From an uncultured Rhodocyclaceae bacterium (GTDB lineage Bacteria > Pseudomonadota > Gammaproteobacteria > Burkholderiales > Rhodocyclaceae), in assembly GCA_937892345.1 (NCBI GenBank), contig CALAGF010000160.1:1-5007 (forward strand): DNA of 5,007 nt, read 5' to 3'. Under the pieces are notes generated by a model, which saw only the letters and a program-made list of their open reading frames with translations, was not told where the DNA came from and did no database searches. Within the stretch, counting starts at the first letter, position 1, and each line of letters opens with the position of its first letter. Position numbers and translations under genes: made by a program. Below, piece after piece: positions 1 to 4,257 of this stretch.

Positions 1-162
1 ATCCTGGATGATCTCGGTTTCAGGTTCGACCTTGAGCATCAGGCGCAGCGCGTCGCCGCACTGGATGGAACCGACGTCGCCGATGCCGTTCGCTTCTTCC
101 AGCGGGCCGGAGTTGCGCGGGTTGAAGAAGTGTTCACGCACCTTATCTGAGTATTCCCACAT
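1..162 (-). CDS. nifU: NifU Fe-S cluster scaffold protein, N-terminal part (cut by window edge)
   Basis: NifU is the cytoplasmic scaffold on which NifS-derived sulfur and iron are assembled into [2Fe-2S] and [4Fe-4S] clusters for nitrogenase maturation. Only the first 54 residues are in the window; the rest lies beyond base 1. The start MWEYSDKVREHFFNPRN is close to the N-terminus of Azotobacter NifU, and the IscU-like scaffold domain begins at once. Cys35, in the context Gly-Asp-Val-Gly-Ser-Ile-Gln-Cys-Gly-Asp, matches the first conserved cluster-ligating cysteine, followed by the conserved Asp37. The ATG at 162 is preceded by an AAGGAG ribosome site (171-176) that overlaps the TAA stop of the upstream iscA-like gene; only 12 bases separate the two genes, so they are co-transcribed and probably translationally linked. 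The Trp-Glu/Asp-Tyr N-terminus and the nif context favour NifU over housekeeping IscU. The later domains (central [2Fe-2S] and C-terminal Nfu) cannot be checked here. Confidence 0.95.
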   Translation of the reverse strand, partial: MWEYSDKVREHFFNPRNSGPLEEANGIGDVGSIQCGDALRLMLKVEPETEIIQD

Positions 163-174
163 GGCGCAGGCTCC

Positions 175-498
175 TTAAACCGAGAACGACGAGCCGCAGG
201 AACACTGCGAACTGGCGTTGGGGTTGTCGAATTTGAAACCGGTGTGGGTCAGGGTGTCGATGAAGTCGACCGTCACGTTGTCGATCATTGGCATGGTCAT
301 CGGGTCCACCAGCAACTTGACGCCTTCGACTTCGATTTCCCAGTCGTCTTCAGCCTTGTCGCTTTCCAGCTTCATGCCATATTGCAGACCGGAGCAACCG
401 CCGCCGGAAATCATCAGGCGCAGGCCGGCAACCGGCGATTCAGAGCCACGGATAAAACGTTGAACAGCCTTAACGGCAGCGGGGGTCAGATGGATCAT
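175..498 (-). CDS. iscA: A-type Fe-S cluster assembly/carrier protein of the nif cluster (IscA/HesB family)
   Basis: This 107-residue protein has the usual length of A-type carriers, which accept Fe-S clusters or iron from a scaffold and pass them to target apoproteins in the cytoplasm. The three family cysteines are all present at canonical positions: Cys35 in the GGGCSGLQY motif, and Cys99 and Cys101 in the C-terminal Cys-Ser-Cys-Gly motif, preceded by the conserved FDNPNA stretch. The ATG at 498 has a GGGAG ribosome site 7 bases upstream. The gene directly precedes nifU, as iscA(nif) does in Azotobacter vinelandii. It is the first gene behind its own sigma-54 promoter, IHF site and NifA activator site, so expression should rise with nitrogen fixation. 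This supports a nif-dedicated paralogue rather than housekeeping iscA or erpA. Sequence alone cannot say whether it mainly transfers clusters or supplies iron. Confidence 0.95.
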   Translation of the reverse strand: MIHLTPAAVKAVQRFIRGSESPVAGLRLMISGGGCSGLQYGMKLESDKAEDDWEIEVEGVKLLVDPMTMPMIDNVTVDFIDTLTHTGFKFDNPNASSQCSCGSSFSV

Positions 499-531
499 GG
501 CGATTCTCCCAGAGGTGATGGGCTATGCATC

Positions 532-546
532 GCAAACCTTGTGCCA
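532..546 (-). promoter_or_regulatory. Sigma-54 (-24/-12) promoter of iscA(nif)-nifU
   Basis: Read on the minus strand the site is TGGCACAAGGTTTGC, which matches the consensus TGGCAC-N5-TTGC at every defined position, with the required 10 bases between the invariant GG and GC. By geometry transcription should start near base 521, leaving a leader of about 23 bases before the iscA ATG at 498. A NifA site and an IHF site lie upstream in the correct order. Confidence 0.9.
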
Positions 547-559
547 CCTGTTTGCTTGC

Positions 560-572
560 TATCAAGTGATTG
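560..572 (+). promoter_or_regulatory. Probable IHF binding site between NifA site and promoter
   Basis: The sequence TATCAAGTGATTG fits the IHF consensus WATCAANNNNTTR without mismatch. It lies between the NifA site (603-618) and the sigma-54 promoter (532-546), where IHF bends DNA in nif promoters so that NifA can touch the sigma-54 polymerase. The orientation given is that of the consensus match; the promoter it serves reads on the minus strand. Confidence 0.75.
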
Positions 573-602
573 AATTGATTGGATTGTTGTTTGGGGTCTA
601 TT

Positions 603-618
603 TGTCGTGTTTGCGACA
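603..618 (-). promoter_or_regulatory. NifA upstream activator sequence for iscA(nif)-nifU
   Basis: The site fits TGT-N10-ACA exactly. It is a clear palindrome: TTGTCG at 602-607 pairs with CGACAA at 614-619. Its centre lies about 90 bases upstream of the predicted transcription start, a normal distance for NifA enhancer sites. The minus-strand half TGTCGCAAA is identical to that of the second site at 4074-4089, which supports one regulator binding both. Confidence 0.85.
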
Positions 619-626
619 AGCGAGTT

Positions 627-974
627 TCAGCGCAGGTAATTGGCAATCACCGCTTCACCGCGAAGCTGCTCCGGTCGACCCCAGATTTGCACCGATTCCA
701 CATAGGTGGCGGGGTTGGTCGGGTGGGGTAACAAGACTTGGTATTCGGCAAAGATCCGGCCATCCGGAAAAAAGGTGGCACTACCGAAACGCGCCTGGCC
801 TCGCCAAATTGCCTGCAGGCTGATTTCCCCGGAAAACGGGTCGACCTGTTCCTCGAAGACGGCGGCGGCCCAGTCGGGTTTATCCTCGATCGACAGGCCG
901 AGTTTTTCGACCTGCGCCCGAATGGCCGCACCAATGGCGTGAGCGACAGCGGGATCGGGTCTTGCGGTCAACAT
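627..974 (-). CDS. Unrecognised 115-residue protein, last gene of the nifN operon
   Basis: I cannot assign this protein to a family. The first 25 or so residues are Ala-rich and probably helical, followed by an acidic stretch (DPFSGE near residues 46-51) and a central part rich in aromatic and beta-forming residues (about residues 53-84, with FGSATFFPDGRIFAEYQVLL). It then ends in a short tail containing VQIWGRPEQLRGEA. There is no cysteine, no evident signal peptide and no membrane segment, so it is probably a soluble cytoplasmic protein that does not itself bind an Fe-S cluster through cysteines. The start at 974 follows the DUF683 stop by 7 bases. Its ribosome site is weak: an AAGG about 11 bases upstream, suggesting coupling to the gene before it. 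Its position puts it under the nifN promoter and just upstream of the iscA control region. A role in nitrogenase maturation or protection is inferred from context only. Confidence 0.75.
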   Translation of the reverse strand: MLTARPDPAVAHAIGAAIRAQVEKLGLSIEDKPDWAAAVFEEQVDPFSGEISLQAIWRGQARFGSATFFPDGRIFAEYQVLLPHPTNPATYVESVQIWGRPEQLRGEAVIANYLR

Positions 975-981
975 GCCGGAA

Positions 982-1191
982 TCAGCCTTTTTGCGCTGCG
1001 TTCAGGCGTGCCACTGCATCCGCCCACGCCTGGCACGCATCAAAGGTCGACTGGGCCATACCGGGGATTTCCAGATAGGCCGCGGGTAAGCGATCCTCGA
1101 CCAGATCGTGCATCCGGGAGGCCCATTCGGAGGCAATGCGCTTGAGCTTTTTCACTTCCTTGTCGAGGGCGGCGATCTCGTCTGCGCTCAT
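982..1191 (-). CDS. DUF683 / CCE_0567-family small helical nif-cluster protein
   Basis: This 69-residue protein matches the small DUF683 proteins found beside nifX and the DUF269 gene in many nif clusters. The family member CCE_0567 of Cyanothece has been described as a helical-hairpin metalloprotein, but its role is unsettled. Here a charged first helix (about residues 4-30, with LDKEVKKLKRIASEW) leads through a Pro-containing turn (RLPAAYLEIPG, residues 34-44) into a second helix (about 45-66). The reading frame stays open to an upstream ATG at 1284, but that would overlap the DUF269 gene with unrelated residues. The ATG at 1191 has a strong AAGGGAG ribosome site 7 bases before it and begins where the family homology begins. 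It sits 22 bases after the DUF269 stop and 7 bases before the next gene, so it is inside the operon. Family assignment is from remembered sequence patterns. Confidence 0.85.
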   Translation of the reverse strand: MSADEIAALDKEVKKLKRIASEWASRMHDLVEDRLPAAYLEIPGMAQSTFDACQAWADAVARLNAAQKG

Positions 1192-1213
1192 GACTATTCT
1201 CCCTTGATCCCCG

Positions 1214-1678
1214 TTACAGGCCGGCAACTTCTGAATGCAGCCCGATGCGTTCGATGGCCACGGAGAGCAGCTTGTCGGCTTCATCCTTCATTTTGGACAG
1301 GCTGGCAAAGCCAAAGCGATGCACGTCGCGCAGTGTCTTATCCACCACCACCAGCTTGCCGACGGTAATCAGCGCACGACCAAAACCTTCGTGGGTCAAG
1401 TGAATCAGAGGTACCGCCAGCAACTTGCATTCTTTCTCGATCAGCACGGCAATCGCGTTGTAGAACGCTTTCACGCGGGCGATGGTGATGTCGTCCGGAT
1501 CGCCGATCAGCGGGATTTCGGCCTTGCGTTCCTTGGTCATGATGTAGGGGTCGAGAATCTGTTCGACAGTCTGGCCGGCATAGGTACCGTAGGTATCGAG
1601 TGCGCGCATCTGGCGGGCCATTTCCTTGATGAAGTCGGTATCAAGGATGGGATCGGAGGCAACAGGGGCGAGGGACAT
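1214..1678 (-). CDS. NifX-associated nitrogen fixation protein (DUF269)
   Basis: This 154-residue protein belongs to the NifX-associated DUF269 family, found almost only in nif clusters of diazotrophs and without an established biochemical role. Recognisable family features are the LDTYGTY motif (residues 27-33), the DPYIMTKERKAEIPLIGDPD region (43-62), and the HEGFGRALITVGKLVVVDKT block (96-115) followed by RDVHRFGF. A C-terminal amphipathic helix (about 125-148) ends the protein. There is no signal peptide or membrane segment, so it should be cytoplasmic. The ATG at 1678 has a GGAG ribosome site 8 bases upstream that abuts the TAA stop of the RseC-like gene; only 4 bases separate the two genes. 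Conserved linkage to nifX suggests a part in cofactor synthesis or transfer, which is inference. Confidence 0.93.
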   Translation of the reverse strand: MSLAPVASDPILDTDFIKEMARQMRALDTYGTYAGQTVEQILDPYIMTKERKAEIPLIGDPDDITIARVKAFYNAIAVLIEKECKLLAVPLIHLTHEGFGRALITVGKLVVVDKTLRDVHRFGFASLSKMKDEADKLLSVAIERIGLHSEVAGL

Positions 1679-1682
1679 GGTT

Positions 1683-2138
1683 TTACTCCAGAGGGGACGT
1701 GGGGGAGGCGTTGTGAATGGGCTGCAAGCTGGGTTCCGGCATCAGGCCGGGGACGAGACTGGCGGCGATGCGGGCAATGATCAGGGCGCCGCTGAAACCG
1801 CAGATTGCGCCGAGGGCAGTGGCGCTGTCGTTGCCGGTATATGCGTTGGCAATGCCGGCGCCGATCAGCATGGCCATGGCGGGAAAGAGGTAGCCGAGCA
1901 GGGCCGACAGCGTCAGCCGGCTTTGGGGCAGGGCAATGCATACCTCGTCACCGGCTTGCAAACCGGGTGTCGCCAGCACGGTGAGCAGGGTGGCAGGTCG
2001 GCCTTCGGCCATTTTGCCGATACCGCAGCTGCTGCCGTGACCGCAACTGCGGCAGCCGCCGGTTTGCATGGCGACGATGGCGCGACCGGATTCGATCCGC
2101 TGAACAATGCCGCGATGTTCGATGATTTCACTCGCCAT
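1683..2138 (-). CDS. RseC/MucC-family membrane protein with Cys cluster, inside the nif operon
   Basis: This 151-residue protein has the layout of the RseC/MucC family (SoxR-reducing-system component; regulator of sigma-E activity). An N-terminal soluble part carries the motif C29-x2-C32-x5-C38-G, with a further Cys67. Two hydrophobic segments follow at about residues 77-100 (LLGYLFPAMAMLIGAGIANA) and 108-129 (ALGAICGFSGALIIARIA), so it should sit in the inner membrane. E. coli RseC has the same CxxCx5CG spacing and two-helix arrangement. The ATG at 2138 shares its A with the nifX stop (TGATG), typical of translational coupling. A TTG at 2150, directly behind GAGGAAGG, would add four residues and cannot be excluded. 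RseC works with the Rnf-like Rsx complex in reducing SoxR; Rnf complexes supply low-potential electrons to nitrogenase in several diazotrophs. A redox or electron-transfer role here is therefore plausible but inferred. Confidence 0.85.
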   Translation of the reverse strand: MASEIIEHRGIVQRIESGRAIVAMQTGGCRSCGHGSSCGIGKMAEGRPATLLTVLATPGLQAGDEVCIALPQSRLTLSALLGYLFPAMAMLIGAGIANAYTGNDSATALGAICGFSGALIIARIAASLVPGLMPEPSLQPIHNASPTSPLE

Positions 2139-2617
2139 CAGCCTGCCCAACCTTCCTCGGCCATCGTGTCGAAGCGATCTGCCGATTTGGCCTTTTCCTG
2201 TCCGGCCAGAGCCCGGTCGATCCAGGCCACGCCGCCCTCGGTCATGGCCTTGGAAATCTCCAGCAGCAGATCGTCAATGGCGTCGACTTCATTCGTGCGG
2301 ATCGGCTGAATGCCCCTGGTCATCAGTTTCTTGATTGCCGAGGCGCCAATTGCCATGACGTAGACGGCTGCGCAGCCTTCGAGAAAGTCGACCTTGGCGG
2401 TCAGTTTGTCTTCATTGCCATCCATGGCCTCTTCGGCGAATTCGGCAACCCCGACCAAGGTGGCCCGATCCGGGGTGACCTCGTAGATGGCAAAACCCTC
2501 GGCAGCGCCAAAATGCTGATTGACGCGGCTGCGGTCAGTGGAGGCGAAGGCAACCTTGATCACGGCTTCCGGCACCCGTTTAATGGACCAGACCAACTGC
2601 AGACGACGTGATGACAT
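2138..2617 (-). CDS. nifX: NifX, FeMo-cofactor precursor carrier
   Basis: NifX is a small cytoplasmic protein that binds NifB-co and the VK-cluster, intermediates of FeMo-cofactor, and passes them to or from the NifEN scaffold. The 159-residue product has one dinitrogenase iron-molybdenum cofactor-binding domain: VIKVAFASTDR (residues 19-29), the conserved NQHFG motif (33-37), FAIYEV (42-47), DGNEDKLTAKVDFLEGC, and a C-terminal RFDTMAEEGW motif shared with Azotobacter NifX. The frame is open to an ATG at 2674, which would add 19 residues. I prefer the ATG at 2617 because it has a GGAG ribosome site 5 bases upstream, the 2674 start has none worth the name, and the length then equals that of Azotobacter NifX. 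With this start, nifX overlaps the 3' end of nifN by 38 bases. Its TGA overlaps the ATG of the RseC-like gene, so translation is probably coupled along the operon. Confidence 0.93.
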   Translation of the reverse strand: MSSRRLQLVWSIKRVPEAVIKVAFASTDRSRVNQHFGAAEGFAIYEVTPDRATLVGVAEFAEEAMDGNEDKLTAKVDFLEGCAAVYVMAIGASAIKKLMTRGIQPIRTNEVDAIDDLLLEISKAMTEGGVAWIDRALAGQEKAKSADRFDTMAEEGWAG

Positions 2618-3977
2618 GGGGCTCTCCGCTGCGGTTATCGGCGCGGTAGATTGATCGATAGGGTTCGAGTTCATGGTGTTGGCTCAGCATCAGGTTGGCG
2701 ATATCGAACAAGGCTTGCCGGGTTCCCCGGTAGCCCACCCAGGTGCGTGCGTAGCCGCCCACGTGGTCATATTGCGGAAAGCCGGCGCGCAGGAGCGGCA
2801 AGCCAAGTCGGGATGCGGTTTCGGCAGCGTGCGAATTGGCCAGGATGAGTTGCGCATCGGCCGCGCGTGCCGCCTTTTCCATATCTTCAAGGTCGCCGAC
2901 GATGACTTGCGCCACGGGCAGGGCGAGCAGGCTTTCGTGCTTGTGCGGGCTGACGGCGGCCACAATCTCGGCGCCCATATCGCTTAAAAAACGGACCTGC
3001 ATGCCGAGAAGATCGGGATCCGCTGCCAGTGCCACGCGGGCAAATCCGGTCATGAAATGGCAGTCGACCATGGCGTCCTGCAATTGCGCGCGCAGGCGCT
3101 CCACACGCTGCGGTACCGAATTGCCCGAGATGTCGGCCAGTGTCTGAGTGAAGTCATCGCAATCCGCCAGCCCCATCAAGCCCGCAAAGCGGTAATCAGG
3201 CACCCCGGTTTTGGACTTGAGCAGATCGGCCGCCTTGAACAGGGAAGGGCCGATCACCAATGTGGCGGTCGACTCGCCCATCGCCTCGATTTCCAATCGA
3301 GGCGTGCCGCCGATGGTGAGTGACGAAAATTCCGCGTCCACCAGATGGCCGTCGAGCGAATCACCGATATCGGGGAGCATCACTGCGCGCAGACCAAAAT
3401 GTTCGATCCACTCGCGAATCGCTTCGACGTCGCCGGGTGTCAGCATCGCCGAGGCCAGCACATTGACCTGTTTGGGGCGTTTGGCGACCGTGTCCGACTT
3501 TGGCACCAGGGTATGGATAATGGCCTCAACCGCAAGTGCATAGCCGCTTTCAAGACAGCCAAGATAATCCGGCGTATTCACCGCGACCACGCCCACGTGG
3601 GCAAACTCCGGATGGGCAGCCCGAAAATCGCTGACCGAGCGATGAATGTCCGTGCCCTGGGTTTCCGATAATCCGGTGGTCACCAGACCGATGATGTCCG
3701 GCTTGCTTTTGTCGCACAGCGTACGCAGGGCTTCGATCACGTTTTCGTCGGCGCCCATGATGGTCGACACCTGATCCATGGCCGTGGTCTGCAAGGGAAT
3801 GGGTTCCCGGAAATGACGCACAAAAAACACCTTGCCAAAGGCCGTGCAGCCTTGTGACCCGTGCATCAACGGTAAACAGCGGTTCAAGCCCAAAAAAGCC
3901 AGCGACGCGCCGACCGGCTGGCTGACTTTCAGCGGATTAACTGCCAATGCCTTCTTGGTCTGAATGATCTCGGCCAT
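2580..3977 (-). CDS. nifN: NifN, beta-type subunit of the NifEN FeMo-cofactor scaffold
   Basis: NifN pairs with NifE in an alpha2-beta2 complex, homologous to NifDK, on which the NifB-made iron-sulfur precursor receives molybdenum and homocitrate. The 465-residue product is full length for the family. The start MAEIIQTKKALAVNPLK and the blocks LMHGSQGCTAFGKVFFVRHF (residues 37-56), LQTTAMDQVSTIMGADENV (62-80) and TTGLSETQGTD (100-110) closely match Azotobacter NifN and distinguish it from NifE and NifK. Cys44 matches the NifN residue that completes ligation of the NifEN [4Fe-4S] cluster, whose other three ligands come from NifE. Near the C-terminus LLRAGFPQYDHVGGY and YRGTRQALFDIANL are also conserved; the last 20 or so residues are divergent. 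The ribosome site is weak (GAG 6 bases before ATG 3977). The gene lies directly behind a sigma-54/NifA control region, so it heads its operon. No nifE is adjacent on the upstream side, which is unusual. Confidence 0.97.
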   Translation of the reverse strand: MAEIIQTKKALAVNPLKVSQPVGASLAFLGLNRCLPLMHGSQGCTAFGKVFFVRHFREPIPLQTTAMDQVSTIMGADENVIEALRTLCDKSKPDIIGLVTTGLSETQGTDIHRSVSDFRAAHPEFAHVGVVAVNTPDYLGCLESGYALAVEAIIHTLVPKSDTVAKRPKQVNVLASAMLTPGDVEAIREWIEHFGLRAVMLPDIGDSLDGHLVDAEFSSLTIGGTPRLEIEAMGESTATLVIGPSLFKAADLLKSKTGVPDYRFAGLMGLADCDDFTQTLADISGNSVPQRVERLRAQLQDAMVDCHFMTGFARVALAADPDLLGMQVRFLSDMGAEIVAAVSPHKHESLLALPVAQVIVGDLEDMEKAARAADAQLILANSHAAETASRLGLPLLRAGFPQYDHVGGYARTWVGYRGTRQALFDIANLMLSQHHELEPYRSIYRADNRSGEPHVITSSAVGLVH

Positions 3978-4014
3978 GGTGCTCGGGTCCGGAAAGGGGA
4001 ACGTCCTGCATTTA

Positions 4015-4029
4015 GCAAGGACCGAGCCA
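4015..4029 (-). promoter_or_regulatory. Sigma-54 (-24/-12) promoter of the nifN operon
   Basis: On the minus strand the site reads TGGCTCGGTCCTTGC, one base away from TGGCAC-N5-TTGC, with GG and GC exactly 10 bases apart and the favourable TA following GC. The predicted start lies near base 4003, giving a leader of about 26 bases before the nifN ATG. The NifA site upstream at a normal distance supports it strongly. Confidence 0.85.
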
Positions 4030-4046
4030 TGAATTTATTCTCGTTA

Positions 4047-4059
4047 AATCAAATGGATA
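4047..4059 (+). promoter_or_regulatory. Possible IHF site upstream of nifN
   Basis: AATCAAATGGATA matches WATCAANNNNTTR except for the first T of TTR. It lies between the NifA site and the sigma-54 promoter, the same arrangement as the perfect IHF match at 560-572. In AT-rich sequence a one-mismatch hit could be chance, so position is the main support. Confidence 0.45.
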
Positions 4060-4073
4060 GATTCATTGTGTGC

Positions 4074-4089
4074 TGTTGCATTTGCGACA
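4074..4089 (-). promoter_or_regulatory. NifA upstream activator sequence for the nifN operon
   Basis: The site fits TGT-N10-ACA exactly. On the minus strand it begins TGTCGCAAA, identical over 9 bases to the activator site at 603-618. Its centre is about 78 bases upstream of the predicted nifN transcription start, a normal distance for a NifA enhancer. Confidence 0.85.
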
Positions 4090-4129
4090 ATTCCAACTTT
4101 CTCAATCTGAGCCGGCGACCTTGTCACAG

Positions 4130-4257
4130 CGTTTTTCGATTTTTTTCATAGGGAATTTTTATATTTTGTCTTAAAATAATCTACATAATTATTAAAAATA
4201 CAAAAAACAACTTTAGCAATGCACCTTGGGAACGCAGACCGGGTGCCTGGAGAGAAC
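4130..4257 (+). promoter_or_regulatory. AT-rich upstream region of the chemoreceptor gene (promoter presumed, not resolved)
   Basis: From about 4135 to 4216 the sequence is strongly AT-rich, with runs of T and A, in sharp contrast to the GC-rich genes on either side. It probably contains the promoter of the plus-strand chemoreceptor gene. CATAAT at 4184-4189 resembles a -10 element, but no -35 element sits at a proper distance, and I see no sigma-54 or FliA-type (GCCGATAA) site reading rightwards. A short inverted repeat, GCACC (4221-4225) and GGTGC (4242-4246), lies just before the ribosome site GGAG (4249-4252). Confidence 0.35.

Noticed and set aside
602..619. Palindrome TTGTCG...CGACAA considered as a transcription terminator of the nifN operon
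   Set aside because: The arms are short, there is no T run on either side, and the match to the NifA site TGT-N10-ACA with a sigma-54 promoter downstream explains it better.
497..823. Plus-strand open frames over 497-1145
   Set aside because: They cross the iscA control region and run antisense to the 115-residue gene and the DUF683 gene; no ribosome site or domain supports them.
1031..1045. TGGCACG on the plus strand, resembling a sigma-54 -24 element
   Set aside because: The -12 position reads AAAG rather than TTGC, it lies inside the DUF683 coding sequence, and no plus-strand gene follows.
1235..2309. Long plus-strand open frames (1235-1780 and 1626-2309) opposite the DUF269, RseC-like and nifX genes
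   Set aside because: They are antisense to genes with clear family matches, have low-complexity Gly/Ala/Gln-rich translations typical of reverse frames in GC-rich DNA, and show no recognisable domain.
4221..4246. Inverted repeat GCACC/GGTGC before the chemoreceptor ribosome site, considered as a terminator or riboswitch
   Set aside because: The arms are only 5 bases with a 16-base loop and there is no following T run; it is too weak to call, though it could form a minor leader hairpin.
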